This document shows, piece by piece, positions 44,553 through 55,546 of a stretch of DNA of 64,000 bases. The position numbers were made by a program, and so were the translations under genes. The notes beneath the pieces are model-generated. The model searched no databases and was not told where the DNA came from. It saw only the letters and a program-made list of their open reading frames with translations. How positions within the stretch are numbered: the stretch's first letter is position 1; every line of letters begins with the position of its first letter. Origin of the DNA: Thermococcus pacificus (GTDB lineage Archaea; Methanobacteriota_B; Thermococci; Thermococcales; Thermococcaceae); the NCBI RefSeq assembly GCF_002214485.1, contig NZ_CP015102.1, positions 744,001 to 808,000 on the forward strand, written 5' to 3'.

Positions 44553-45236
44553 CTAAAACATTCTCACCCGCGATTGAACGAACTCATCAACAGCCCTGCA
44601 ATCTCCCCTGACAGATACAACCGCAAGGCCACCTGCTATTCTCACCTCGGCGATGTAAACGCAGTGGTTTTCCTTTCTCATCAGGACCTCTCGAATAATG
44701 CTTTCCCGCGGTCCGAAGTTCCCTGGAGCCTCCGCATAACCATTTTCCCGGGCATTTTGAACCGCGTTAAGGTACGCTCCATCCGCCTTCTCTGCAGGTC
44801 TCCTCAGGACGATAGGGTAGCTGGTTATGGGCATTCTAACCTCCAGATTTTTCCAGGCCATTCCGGAGACGTGGACGACTTTTCCGGCAGGTTCCACGAG
44901 GTAGGAGCAGGACTGTGAAACGTCGGCGCTCTCGTTAAGCGGCCATAGGCTGCCCTCGACATCCCAGCATCCGGTTTTGAGGTGGAGCCCCGAGACGAGG
45001 TTCAGGCTTGTTGCCCGAGGCGGAGTCAGCAGGATGGCGATTAAGATGACAAGAATTCCGAAGGGGACGAGCATCCTGGGTTTCCGTGAGTAGTACCGCC
45101 TGAACGTGACAACCGGAAGGAGAAACGCCAGGGCGAACGTCGCGAGCCCCAGCGGGCGGTTAAGCTGGACCACTATCCACGCAAAGAAGGAGATGACTGC
45201 GGACATGAGCACCGACGCGGGCAGCTTCCAGCCCAT
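44553..45236 (-). CDS. Membrane-anchored protein of unknown function
   Basis: 227 residues: three hydrophobic segments in the first 75 residues (PASVLMSAVISFFAWIVVQL, LATFALAFLLPVVTF, LVPFGILVILIAILL), then a soluble part of about 150 residues, presumably outside, with four scattered cysteines (CWDVEG, CSYL, HCVYIAEV, GDCRAVDEF) that could form disulfides. No family recognised. Confidence 0.65.
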   Translation of the reverse strand: MGWKLPASVLMSAVISFFAWIVVQLNRPLGLATFALAFLLPVVTFRRYYSRKPRMLVPFGILVILIAILLTPPRATSLNLVSGLHLKTGCWDVEGSLWPLNESADVSQSCSYLVEPAGKVVHVSGMAWKNLEVRMPITSYPIVLRRPAEKADGAYLNAVQNARENGYAEAPGNFGPRESIIREVLMRKENHCVYIAEVRIAGGLAVVSVRGDCRAVDEFVQSRVRMF

Positions 45237-45355
45237 GGTTTCATCCCCCTCTGAAGTACGGCATTCCGCTTAAAAGCCTCTCCACGGCTTCAAACCCGGT
45301 TGAAGCGTTTCCGGAAAGGTTATTAGTGGGGAAGGCGTAGGAATCCTGATGCGGC

Positions 45356-46357
45356 ATGCTCCGGCTTGAGGTCAACTGCGACGAGGGTGAGGGGGAGAAG
45401 GTAGAGGAAGTCCTGAGGAAGTGGAACGTGCAGTACTACACCGAGGAGGTTCGGAGCAACGGGAAAAGGGTTCTGCGCTTCACCGCCCTCGTTCCGGAGT
45501 TCGTCATAAACGACATAGCAGACGACCTCATGAAGGCGATAGACCTTCGAAAGGGTTACTCTTCAATAACCTGGGCCTCGGTGAGCGGAAAGTCCGTCAA
45601 GTACTCCAGCTCCGTCAAGTCACTGGCCAAGTACAAGCGCCGCTGGACCCTCGTGGATATCGAGGGTCTAATAGAGAACGCCAACAACCAGGCCCGCGTT
45701 GACCCTATTCAGCTCACCCTCGGCGCGGTCGCGTCGATCATAGCCCTCTTCGGCCTTATACAAGACAGCATAGTCATGATAATCTCCGCGATGCTGCTCT
45801 CGCCAATACTTGGCCCGCTCTACGGTTTCTCCATCAACGTCGTCATGGGCAAGGGCAGGGACGCGGTGAGTGCCGTCTACTCCATCCTCAAGCTCCTCGG
45901 GGTCATCTTTGCATCGGCCCTCATAGTTTCTCTCCTCCTGGAGATCTTTGGGGCCATGCCGGGGGAACCGACCCACGAGATACTCATCCGCGGCCAGTCC
46001 GGCATCGTTTATATCTTGCTGGCCATCATCCTCGGTTACGCCGGGATAGTGGCGATAGTGAGCAGGGTTCCAGAGATACTGGCCGGCGTTTCGATAGCGG
46101 CGGCGCTGGTACCGCCAACGACGGTGATAGGAATCTCCCTCGCGATGGGATGGTGGGAAATCTTTGAAGGCTCCCTCGTTCTCGTCCTGGAAAACGTCCT
46201 CGGCCTTCTGAGCGGCTCCCTGCTGGGCCTCTACGTCCTTAACGTCTCCCCCAGGAGCTACTACGAGAAGAGGGCGGCAAAAATATACACAAAGAGGACG
46301 ATGGCAGTGCTCGCGCTGATGGTCTTTGCACTCGTCCTGTTGGAGCTGGTCGCTTAG
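45356..46357 (+). CDS. DUF389/TIGR00341 membrane protein
   Basis: 333 residues: a soluble N-terminal ferredoxin-like part of about 110 residues, then several membrane segments with the family signature DSIVMIISAMLLSPILGPLYGFSIN and ILAGVSIAAALVPPTTVIGISLA. Function unknown; found widely in archaea and bacteria. Its end overlaps the convergent gene by 4 bases. Confidence 0.85.
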   Translation: MLRLEVNCDEGEGEKVEEVLRKWNVQYYTEEVRSNGKRVLRFTALVPEFVINDIADDLMKAIDLRKGYSSITWASVSGKSVKYSSSVKSLAKYKRRWTLVDIEGLIENANNQARVDPIQLTLGAVASIIALFGLIQDSIVMIISAMLLSPILGPLYGFSINVVMGKGRDAVSAVYSILKLLGVIFASALIVSLLLEIFGAMPGEPTHEILIRGQSGIVYILLAIILGYAGIVAIVSRVPEILAGVSIAAALVPPTTVIGISLAMGWWEIFEGSLVLVLENVLGLLSGSLLGLYVLNVSPRSYYEKRAAKIYTKRTMAVLALMVFALVLLELVA

Positions 46358-46800
46358 GCGACCTCCGTCTGCTCGTAGATGGGCTTTCCCTGCCTGTGCT
46401 TGAGAAGCAGGCTGTAGAAGAACTCCTTGAGGTCCGGGCTCATGTTGTCGTCGAGAAGCAGGTCGGCCCTTCCGCTGTAGTCCTTCTCGGCCTTCGTGAT
46501 AAGGAGAGCAATGGCTGGCGTCAGTCCCTGGAGCAGTATCCTGACGAGCTCCGGCAGCGCTTCCTCGTCTATCTCTTCATCGGCCTCGAGGCCGAGGTAG
46601 ACGATGAAGCCCTTCATCTGAACCGCGAGGATGAACTCGGTATCGCTCAGCTCGAAGAAGGAGAAGTTGTACGTTTTCGAGTCTGCCCTCGCGAGGAGAA
46701 CGCCCTTTATCGAGACCGTCACCGGCTCCTCGTCTATCTCGAAGACCAGATCTTTGGCCAGCTCGCTCTGGGCTATCGCGTAGAGTTCCTCCATCGACAT
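46354..46800 (-). CDS. Uncharacterised acidic protein
   Basis: 148 residues, acidic, apparently alpha/beta with no membrane segment. Phrases such as YNFSFFELSDTEFILAVQMKGFIVYLGLEA suggest a beta-sheet core. Not recognised as a family. ATG 46800 has GAAGGGAG upstream. Divergent from the NikR-like gene. Confidence 0.65.
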   Translation of the reverse strand: MSMEELYAIAQSELAKDLVFEIDEEPVTVSIKGVLLARADSKTYNFSFFELSDTEFILAVQMKGFIVYLGLEADEEIDEEALPELVRILLQGLTPAIALLITKAEKDYSGRADLLLDDNMSPDLKEFFYSLLLKHRQGKPIYEQTEVA

Positions 46801-46878
46801 GGGACTCCCTTCTCTGGGGGGGATAAAAGGGTTTCGTCACCTTTTTAACGATTGAAGCGAAGTTTATACGGTGGTGGC

Positions 46879-47295
46879 ATGAAGATAACGCGCTTCGGTG
46901 TCTCCGTTCCTGAGGAGCTTCTTGAGAAGTTCGACCGTATAATAGAGGAGAAGGGCTATGTCAACAGGAGTGAGGCGATAAGGGACATGATGCGTGACTT
47001 CATAGTCAGGCACGAGTGGGAGCAAGGCGAGGGCGAGGTGGCTGGAACTATAACGATGCTCTACAACCATGACGAGGCAGAGGTTGTGAAGGAGCTTCTC
47101 GATTTGCAGCACGACTACCTTGAGGAGATAATTTCGAGCATTCACGTTCACATGGACGAGCACAACTGTCTTGAGGTCGTTATCGTCAAGGGAAAGGCGA
47201 GCAGGATAAAGGAGATAGCGGACAGGCTGTTGAGCCTGAAAGGGGTAAAGCACGGCAAGCTCGTCATGACCGGAACCGGAAAGGAGCTCGTCTAG
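46879..47295 (+). CDS. nikR: NikR-like ribbon-helix-helix regulator
   Basis: 138 residues: N-terminal ribbon-helix-helix ([39 protein letters not shown]) and a C-terminal ACT-like metal-sensing domain with [23 protein letters not shown], which keeps the histidines and cysteine that bind nickel in NikR. Targets would be metal transport genes, none of which are adjacent. ATG 46879 follows GGTGGTGG. Confidence 0.9.
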   Translation: MKITRFGVSVPEELLEKFDRIIEEKGYVNRSEAIRDMMRDFIVRHEWEQGEGEVAGTITMLYNHDEAEVVKELLDLQHDYLEEIISSIHVHMDEHNCLEVVIVKGKASRIKEIADRLLSLKGVKHGKLVMTGTGKELV

Positions 47296-47307
47296 CGGGG
47301 GATGCAC

Positions 47308-47718
47308 ATGAGAGTGCTGAGCTTCCTGACCTCCCTGCTCGTTGCTCTCTCGTTCCTCCTCCCCTGGCTTAGGCCGCCCTCCGGAGAGCTGACGTTCCTC
47401 CATATTCTCAACGAGATTGTGACTTCCCCGAACGGCTTCGAGGGAGCCTTCTGGTGGCTAAACCCGAGCAGCACGGGCTCAATATTCACCTACGTGGCCT
47501 TTTTCGCGGGCCTCTTCATGATACTCCTCGGCGTCTTCTTCGGCCTCCTCGGGGGGAGGCTCGGTCCAGGAGTCGGTCTGGTCGGCATGCTCCTCTTCAC
47601 AGTCATCGCATGGTACTTCTACGGAGGGGGCTTCCTCGAGATCCTCGGTGAGGGCTACCTGCTGGCCCTCGGTTCCTTCGTGGCCGGCTTTCTCCTGGCG
47701 GGCGGTAAGTATCTCTAA
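47308..47718 (+). CDS. Small multi-pass membrane protein
   Basis: 136 residues with four likely membrane helices (FLTSLLVALSFLLPWL, FTYVAFFAGLFMILLGVFFGLLGG, GLVGMLLFTVIAWYF, YLLALGSFVAGFLLAG). No family recognised. It lies 12 bases after the NikR-like gene, so it may be co-transcribed. ATG 47308 preferred; ATG 47302 possible. 3' end overlaps rqcH by 4 bases. Confidence 0.65.
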   Translation: MRVLSFLTSLLVALSFLLPWLRPPSGELTFLHILNEIVTSPNGFEGAFWWLNPSSTGSIFTYVAFFAGLFMILLGVFFGLLGGRLGPGVGLVGMLLFTVIAWYFYGGGFLEILGEGYLLALGSFVAGFLLAGGKYL

Positions 47719-49667
47719 CCGACTACTTCAACAACGTCGCCATTTCCGGGCGGCAGGACTGCCATGATGTCCTCTTCCCTCACTTTGTAGCCCCACTTCT
47801 CCAGGATGTGCTTTATTCTCTTCACGAGCTCGCTCTTCTTAAGCGAGCCAGGTCTGATGACGATGTACTTATCCGTGTGAGCCTTTATCGCGTCCACCGG
47901 GGCGCAGATCACGTAATCTTCTCCCTCGTAGTTTATCACACCGACGGCGAGCTTGAGAGGCAGTCCATGGAGCCAGTTCCTCTTACCGTAGACCATAAAA
48001 GCTCCTTTTCCAAGGTATTCGCCGCTCGGGGTCTGCTTGGTGACCTGGTTTGGATAGGCCCAGTAGGCATCCTCGCTGTAGACCCCTCTGCTCCATGCCT
48101 TGCTCATCGAGACAGCGAACTGGCAGGCCTCGAATACTGTCTTCTCCCCGGCCTTCTGCCCGTCCTTGATTACGACGTGGGGAGCGCCATAAACGTCGGC
48201 GTGGCAGTAGAGGTCGTTATCCGTCATGTGCCTCTTTATCAGAATCTCGTTGGTGCTCGCGTCCTTTCCGGCCAGAACGAGGAAGCCCTCGCTCGAGATA
48301 AACCAGCGGAACTTCTCGAACCACTTCTTCTTTCTCCGCTCGATTTTCTTGACGTTGAGTTCCTTCTTCATCTCCTCCTCGATGAGCTTCTCAACCTCGT
48401 CGAGCTTCCGTTTGGTATCTTCGTAGGCCTTTAAAGCACCCTCATACTTGTGGCGGAACTTCTTGGCATTCTCGTAGTATAGCTCCGCGTTCTCCCCTAT
48501 GCTCCTGTTGAGGTAGAGCCTGACCTTTTTTCCTTCGAGCTCTATCGTGACGGCCTTCTCTTTGGGGTCGATGCCCTTCACCATCAGAGCGACCTTGTTT
48601 CCAGCTTTCTTGCCCTCCTCGATTCTGCGCTTAAACTCGTCCCAGCCGAGGGTTTCGGTTGCCTTCCTGAACTCCTCCAGCAGGCGCTCCACGAGGGCGT
48701 AGTTTGCGTAGATCAAATCGCCTATCTCCTGGTTGGCCTTCGCACTTTCCTCGAAGCCCTTCAGCATCTCCTCCTGCTTCCTCAGCGTCATAAGGAGCTG
48801 CCTCTTCTTCGCCTCTAGCTTTTTAGTCTGCTCAACCTTTGCCTTTTCGACCGTTATCTTCCCGAAGTACTCATCCAGGGCTTCGCTGAAGGTGTTGAAG
48901 TACTTCTTCTCAAACCCATCGTAGATCCTCAGCTCTATCGGGACGACGTCGTGCATGTTGCCGTCTTTAAAGACTATGTTTGGCCTTGGCTCGTCGTTGA
49001 AGGTCCTGAGCATCGCGTCATAAACCTTTAGGAGGTCATCGTCGCTCAGCTCTTTAACTGGCGCCGTCTTCTCGAAGCCCGCCCGGATGGAAATCTCCTC
49101 CGCGTACATACCGCCCATGTTTAGTTTTCTCGCCAGGGCCCGGACGAGCTCTAGATTCTCTTCCTCCCGCATAAGCTCCAGGAAGCGCTCCTTCGAGACC
49201 TCGAGCGGGTTCTCCCTCGCGGGCGGATACTGGTACTCGGCCTTCGGCATTATCCTCCGGTCCTTGTACTCCTCGTAGCGAAGCGCCGCAACAATCTTGT
49301 TCTCAGAATCCACGAGGATGATGTTTCCACGCCTGAAAAGCTCGCCTATGATGGTGTAGTCCCCGATTTTGACCTTAACTATCCTGTCGAAGCCGTGCTG
49401 CTCTATGGCATCGATGAAGCCACCGGAGAGATGCTTCCTGAGGAGCATCGTGAAGCTCGACGGACTCTTTGGGGCCTCCTTGACGTAGCTCGTCAGATGG
49501 AAGCGCTTCCCTGCCTGGAGAATGAGGTCTGCCCTGCCCTCTTTCGTGCGGAGCTTTATCCTTATCTCATCCCCGTCGTGGTAAACCTTATCAACGCGAG
49601 AACCAACCAGCCACTGGAGTTCTCTAACTATGTAGCGTATATCAACGCTGCTCATTTCCTCCTTCAT
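47715..49667 (-). CDS. rqcH: NFACT/RqcH ribosome quality control protein
   Basis: 650 residues, the Rqc2/NEMF/FbpA family that binds stalled large subunits. NFACT-N domain with the Asp-Arg pair needed for tail synthesis in bacterial RqcH (FDRIVKV, D94-R95), a long central coiled coil (about 290-450) and the NFACT-R domain (FRWFISSEGFLVLAGKDASTNE, then CHADVYGAPHVVIK). ATG 49667 follows GGTGGGAG. Confidence 0.93.
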   Translation of the reverse strand: MKEEMSSVDIRYIVRELQWLVGSRVDKVYHDGDEIRIKLRTKEGRADLILQAGKRFHLTSYVKEAPKSPSSFTMLLRKHLSGGFIDAIEQHGFDRIVKVKIGDYTIIGELFRRGNIILVDSENKIVAALRYEEYKDRRIMPKAEYQYPPARENPLEVSKERFLELMREEENLELVRALARKLNMGGMYAEEISIRAGFEKTAPVKELSDDDLLKVYDAMLRTFNDEPRPNIVFKDGNMHDVVPIELRIYDGFEKKYFNTFSEALDEYFGKITVEKAKVEQTKKLEAKKRQLLMTLRKQEEMLKGFEESAKANQEIGDLIYANYALVERLLEEFRKATETLGWDEFKRRIEEGKKAGNKVALMVKGIDPKEKAVTIELEGKKVRLYLNRSIGENAELYYENAKKFRHKYEGALKAYEDTKRKLDEVEKLIEEEMKKELNVKKIERRKKKWFEKFRWFISSEGFLVLAGKDASTNEILIKRHMTDNDLYCHADVYGAPHVVIKDGQKAGEKTVFEACQFAVSMSKAWSRGVYSEDAYWAYPNQVTKQTPSGEYLGKGAFMVYGKRNWLHGLPLKLAVGVINYEGEDYVICAPVDAIKAHTDKYIVIRPGSLKKSELVKRIKHILEKWGYKVREEDIMAVLPPGNGDVVEVVG

Positions 49668-49707
49668 TCTCCCACCGAAAAGAGTTGGAGTGGGGAGTTA
49701 AAAGCTT

Positions 49708-49851
49708 TCACAAGAGCCTGGGACCAAGTACCAGGACGAGCCCACCGGCGAGCGCCATGGCCGCACGGAGAGTCTCCGAGTTGGAGTCGTCGAAGGCCTC
49801 GTTCAGAAGCTCCCAGAAAAGCCCGGCAACGCCCATGTTATAGATTATCAC
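49708..49851 (-). CDS. Small hydrophobic protein, 47 residues
   Basis: Frame MIIYNMGVAGLFWELLNEAF with a second hydrophobic stretch LRAAMALAGGLVLVLGPRLL. GTG start at 49851 overlaps the stop of the preceding 33-residue frame (GTGA), suggesting coupling; an ATG at 49836 is the alternative. Too short for family recognition. Confidence 0.4.
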   Translation of the reverse strand: MIIYNMGVAGLFWELLNEAFDDSNSETLRAAMALAGGLVLVLGPRLL

Positions 49852-49949
49852 GCCAGTTTACTGAAAGCACCGGCACCGGAGGCAAGGACTGCCAATATTG
49901 CTCCAAGCAGGGCCACCGAGACAACGCTGGCAAGAAAGCCGGTTTCCAA
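49848..49949 (-). CDS. Small hydrophobic protein, 33 residues
   Basis: TTG-started frame METGFLASVVSVALLGAILA and onward, a single membrane helix. A strong site GGTGGAGGTAAAGGG precedes it, and TTTTAACATGG near 50002 is a possible promoter. Together with the 47-residue frame it may form a two-part membrane unit, or both may be pieces of one gene. Low certainty. Confidence 0.4.
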   Translation of the reverse strand: METGFLASVVSVALLGAILAVLASGAGAFSKLA

Positions 49950-50100
49950 CCCTTTACCTCCACCACAACCGCCACTTAGGAACTGGAGTGACCATGTTAA
50001 AACCCTTTTCCCAGATGCAGAGCACACTTGTGTATACAAGCCCATAGATGAACTCACTAAAGTTAAATAGTCTAACGCTGTAACACTCATGGTGATACAG

Positions 50101-51835
50101 ATGAAAGGCTACTTCACGTTCGTACTGCACACCCATCTTCCATACGTCAGGAAGCACGGGAAATGGCCCTTCGGTGAAGAGTGGGTATACGAAGCAATGA
50201 GCGAAACCTACCTGCCCCTGCTCATGGAGTTCGAGAGGCTGAGGGAGAGCGGGGTGAAGTTCAACCTGGTGATCAACATAACACCGGTTCTGGCGGAGCA
50301 GCTCGCGGACGAGTACATGAAGGATGAGTTCGAGCGCTATATAAGGAGGAAGATAGAGGCGACGGAGAAAGACCTCCTGTCGGGGAAATACGACAAGAAG
50401 GCCGTGAAGGCCAGCTTAGACCACTTCCGGAGGGTCTACGACTACTGGAGGGCCATAAACGGCGACATCCTCGGGAAGTTCCGCGAGTTGCAGGATGCGG
50501 GGTACATCGAGATAATAACCTCCGCGGCGACACACGGCTATCTGCCCCTCCTGGGGAGGGACGAGGCGATAAGGGCCCAGATAGCCAATGGCGTTGCCAC
50601 CTATGAGAAGTACTTCGGGAGAAGGCCGAGGGGGATATGGCTGCCGGAATGTGCCTACAGGCCCTCTGGTGAGTGGGACCTACCGGGCGGGAGGAAGGTC
50701 AGGAGGCAGGGCATCGAGAAGTTCCTTGAGGAGTTCGGCATAGAGTACTTCTTCGTGGAGAGCAAGCTCATTGATGAAGGTCCCGTCACCAAAGAGTACG
50801 GTGAGGTTGAGGTTTACGAAGGTGGAAAGAGCACGCTCAGGCCCTACTGGATAAAGGGTTCGAACGTTGCCGTCTTCGCGAGGAACAGGGAGACGGGCCA
50901 CCAGGTCTGGAGCGCCCACTTTGGCTACCCCGGTGACTTCTGGTACAGGGAGTTCCACAGGAAGGCCCCGGAGAGCGGAGGCCAGTACTGGAGGATAACT
51001 GGTAAGGACGTTGACATCGGTGAAAAGGAGTTCTACGACCCGGACAAGGCCATGGAACGCGTTGAAGAGCACGCGAGGCACTTCGTCTCACTGGTGGAGA
51101 GACTTCTGAGGGAGTACGAGGAAAAGACCGGAGAGAAGGGCATAATAGTGGCTCCATACGACACGGAGCTCTTCGGCCACTGGTGGTTCGAGGGAGTTAA
51201 ATGGCTCGGCAGGGTTCTTGAGTTAATGGCAAGCAGGGGAATAGAGACGGTCAGCCTCTCCAGGTTCCTTGAGAACTACTCCGGCGAGAGGCACGATATA
51301 GAGCTTCCAGAGGGCTCGTGGGGGGCAAACGCCGACCACTCGACATGGTGGAATGAAGAAACGGAGTGGACGTGGGAGCACGTTTACCGCGCGGAGGACA
51401 GGATGGTCGCTCTCGCGAGCAGGTTTTACGGAAAGGATGCCCTGGCCGACCGCATAATAGAACAGCTCGCGAGGGAGCTTTTGATTTTAGAGGCCAGCGA
51501 CTGGCAGTTCCTTATAACAACGGGCCAGGCAAAGGAGTACGGCAAGAGGAGGGTTTTGGTCCACAGCAGGGACTTCCACAGGCTGGCTAACGAGCTTGTG
51601 AGGTACGCGAAGACGGGAGAGTTCGATACTAAACTGCTTGAAGAGCTTGAGGAGCGCGATAACGCCTTTAAGCCAGTATTGGTGGAGCACTACGTCAGCG
51701 AGAACCCGCCGGAGCTTGAGGAATACGTCGAGCCTCCCGAGGTTCCGCCGGAGAAGGGAGGGGCCGAAAAGCCGGCCGAAGAGAGGGCCTACTCGACTGC
51801 CATAGCCGTTGAAACGGTGGAATCAAAGAGAGAAA

Positions 51836-51849
<14 letters not shown>
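50101..51849 (+). CDS. GH57 1,4-alpha-glucan branching enzyme (catalytic part)
   Basis: 582 residues of the GH57 branching enzyme known from T. kodakarensis (TK1436). Nucleophile E183 in WLPECAYRP and acid/base D354 in APYDTELFGHWW lie at the same positions as in that enzyme; VLHTHLPYVRKHG opens the barrel. The linker EEYVEPPEVPPEKGG leads to a stop at 51847-51849. In TK1436 the chain continues through HhH motifs; here that part lies in another frame from about 51836. The catalytic region itself appears complete. GGTGAT precedes ATG 50101. Confidence 0.93.
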
Positions 51850-53200
<1,351 letters not shown>

Positions 53201-53234
53201 GTCAACACCTCCAAAATTTGAAAAGAAAAGGGAT

Positions 53235-53342
53235 TTAAGACCCTTGTGCTTTCTCGGCCTTAAGGAGCCGTCCGACGCTCCAGTACATCAGGGCGAAGAT
53301 AACGAGCCATGCACCCACCATGTAGATTACCCAGCTTTCCAT
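53235..53342 (-). CDS. NSS transporter small subunit, MetS-like
   Basis: 35-residue single-helix protein starting MESWVIYMVGAWLVIFALMY, ending in a short charged tail. Small subunits of this size accompany NSS transporters such as MetPS. It lies 10 bases downstream of the transporter stop, with site GAGGTGGTGACG before the ATG. Too short for most gene finders. Confidence 0.7.
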   Translation of the reverse strand: MESWVIYMVGAWLVIFALMYWSVGRLLKAEKAQGS

Positions 53343-53352
53343 CGTCACCACC

Positions 53353-54912
53353 TCAGACCCTTATGATGACCTCGTTCTTCTCTAGCTCCTTTGCATACTT
53401 CTTCTTGATTGAGTAGTAGCTCTCCACGGCGCCTATGACAAGCATCACTATTATCGCTATCCTTGCCGGCCACTCCAGCGTTGATCCAACGAGGCTCTTG
53501 AACATTCCGATCATGGGTACCAGCAGCAGTATTGGTGCGATGTAGAGGATTATTGGCTTGTACCAGCTTGGCACGGTCATCCATGCGCCCTCGTGGAGTT
53601 CCTTCCAGAAGTTGTCGGGCTTGAAGAGGTAGACCGCTATTATGATATCAAAGAGCGCTAGTAGGGTCAGCTGGAAGTTCACCCACGCATCGACCTGATC
53701 CATGTAACCGCTGATGTAGACGACTGGGAGGCCCATCACGAGGTAGAGCAGGAGTACCAGCCAGGTGCCAGTGCTCCTCTTGATGTTGAGGTCCTCCTCA
53801 AGCAGTGCCGTGAGGTAGTTGTACATGGCTATGGCCGATGTAAAGCCCGCGAACCAGAGGAGCAGGAACCACAGCGCACCGAAGATCCTTCCAGCATCCC
53901 CCATGCTTACGAAGACGTTCGGCAGGCTGGTGTATGAGAAGCCAAGGCCGAACTCGTGACCGATCCAGGAAAGGGCCTCACTCTTGCCCTTGGCAAGGAT
54001 CTCTGGCGGGACTATCTTGGGAGCGTAGGCGGTGGCGAGCGGTATGGCTATTGAACCGCCGAGGACGACCTCAGCGAACTCGTTGAGCGAGACGGTGGCT
54101 ATGCCCGAGAGGGCAACGTCATCCTTCGGGCCGAGGTAGCTGGCGTAGTTCTGGATGATACCCATACCCAGCGAGAGCGTGAAGAATATCTGCCCTGTTG
54201 CCGCGAGCATTACCTCCCACAGGTGGTCTCCGAGGTAGCTCCAGTTGGGGCTCCAGATGAACTTGAAGCCGTCAATGGTGCTCCAGTTGGGGTCAACCGG
54301 GGAGCCGAGGACAAAGATGTAGCCGACCATGAGGATGGCGAATACGTAGAGCAGCGGCATTATTACCTTGACCCATCTCTCTATTCCCTTGCTGACACCC
54401 TGACCAACGGCTATGGCAAGCAATATCACCGTTATACCCCAAAACAGGAAGACCTGACCGTAGTTGCTGAGGTAGTTGCTGAAGAATTCTCCCGTGTTCT
54501 GGCCGAAGTAGGCGCCAGTTATGCTGAACCAGGAGTAAGCCGCTGACCATCCAATGAGGTGCAGGTAGTAGCTGTTGAGAAGCACCGTCAGACTGAAGGC
54601 AAGCATTCCTGCTATAACGCCAAACCAGAGCGCGCTCCTCGGCTTGAGGCTCTCCCTGGCCATGAGGTAGTACGTTGGACCGAGGGTACCGTGGCCATAC
54701 TTGCCACCGTAGCGACCGGCGACCCACTCAATCCACATCACTGGAATACCGAGGAAGAACAATGCCACGAAGTACGGCACCATGAAGGCGCCGCCACCGT
54801 TTTGGGCCACCTGCGTCGGGAACCTGACGAAGTTACCAAGGCCTATTGCGTTTCCGGCCATTGCTAAAATCAAACCGAGTTTAGTTGCCCATTGATCCCT
54901 CTGTTGTTCCAC
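53353..54912 (-). CDS. Sodium-dependent amino acid transporter (NSS/SNF family)
   Basis: 519 residues with about 12 membrane helices. The TM1 signature AMAGNAIGLGNFVRFPTQVAQNGGGAF contains the sodium-binding loop of LeuT-fold transporters; WIEWVAGRYGG follows. Imports an amino acid with Na+; the partner suggests a MetPS-like system. Start GTG 54912 is preferred because AGGAGGT lies 7 bases upstream; GTG 54921 abuts that site. Confidence 0.9.
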   Translation of the reverse strand: MEQQRDQWATKLGLILAMAGNAIGLGNFVRFPTQVAQNGGGAFMVPYFVALFFLGIPVMWIEWVAGRYGGKYGHGTLGPTYYLMARESLKPRSALWFGVIAGMLAFSLTVLLNSYYLHLIGWSAAYSWFSITGAYFGQNTGEFFSNYLSNYGQVFLFWGITVILLAIAVGQGVSKGIERWVKVIMPLLYVFAILMVGYIFVLGSPVDPNWSTIDGFKFIWSPNWSYLGDHLWEVMLAATGQIFFTLSLGMGIIQNYASYLGPKDDVALSGIATVSLNEFAEVVLGGSIAIPLATAYAPKIVPPEILAKGKSEALSWIGHEFGLGFSYTSLPNVFVSMGDAGRIFGALWFLLLWFAGFTSAIAMYNYLTALLEEDLNIKRSTGTWLVLLLYLVMGLPVVYISGYMDQVDAWVNFQLTLLALFDIIIAVYLFKPDNFWKELHEGAWMTVPSWYKPIILYIAPILLLVPMIGMFKSLVGSTLEWPARIAIIVMLVIGAVESYYSIKKKYAKELEKNEVIIRV

Positions 54913-54921
54913 AATCTCCAC

Positions 54922-55212
54922 CTCCTATTCTTAAGTGTCTGGGATAGCTAACCCCTGGATAGTATTGGGGCATTGTGTATAAGCAAAGGCATTCTATAAA
55001 AAACTTTCTGATGGCTTTGTTCGACGAAAGACGATTTACTCGGGCATAAAACTTACAGTATCGGCATTTTGTCGTTTTTTCAATACGCCATGATAACGTA
55101 ACCAATCTGTTGGAGGTATGACAACCATATGACCTTTTGTGGAAAATATGTCAAAAATCTGCTGGGAGCATCATCCCAAAAAGGTTTAATTTACCGTGCA
55201 CCAAAATCCCGT
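54922..55212. other. AT-rich upstream region, no gene seen
   Basis: Nearly 300 bases of AT-rich sequence upstream of the transporter and before the sRNA candidate. TTTAATTTACC (about 55182-55192) is a good TATA element for the RNA at 55213. Nothing else is supported. Confidence 0.5.
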
Positions 55213-55277
55213 GGCGCCCGATGATTGCAACAAGAGTGAGCTGAGGGGGTGATGACCGACTTCTCGCTGAGGGCGCC
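55213..55277 (+). ncRNA. Box C/D guide sRNA candidate
   Basis: Closed by perfect inverted GGCGCCC (55213-55219) and GGGCGCC (55271-55277). Inside are box C-like CGATGA (55219-55224, one change from TGATGA), D' CTGA (55241-55244), C' TGATGA (55250-55255) and D CTGA (55267-55270). Guide stretches are TGCAACAAGAGTGAG before D' and CCGACTTCTCG before D. Layout and size match archaeal 2'-O-methylation guides. Targets would carry CTCACTCTTGTTGCA-like and CGAGAAGTCGG-like sequence. An upstream TATA element supports independent transcription. Confidence 0.7.
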
Positions 55278-55477
55278 GTGAACTGCATTGAAAATGCGTT
55301 CATCTGAGCCATTTCTTCATCAAAAGTTCATCGATGTAGTCTTGTGTTCTCCAATGTATAAAAAATCTTGGATGTACATCGCCCTTTTTGCCCCAAGATT
55401 TCGGGAGGGTTTTTCTTTTCGCCGAAAATTTCCGTATATAACTTTTTGTTTGAAATCAACCGTTCTCCTGCCTCCTT

Positions 55478-55500
55478 TATCGAAAGGTTTATATATGCAA
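55478..55500 (+). promoter_or_regulatory. gdhA promoter (BRE/TATA)
   Basis: CGAAAGG followed by TTTATATATG (55481-55496) is an excellent archaeal BRE-TATA pair. The start would be near 55515-55520, leaving a leader of about 30 bases with GAGGTGG before ATG 55547. The gdh promoter is known as very strong in Thermococcales. Between 55278 and this point I see a small hairpin (GCATT-GAA-AATGC, 55286-55298) and no gene. Confidence 0.8.
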
Positions 55501-55546
55501 ATGCCTAAGGGTAGCTCGCAGATTACCGAAACCCGAGGTGGTATAG

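Noticed and set aside
44480-44600. 34-codon frame with many arginines
   Set aside because: No ribosome site, overlaps the end of the convergent membrane protein gene, composition unlike local genes.
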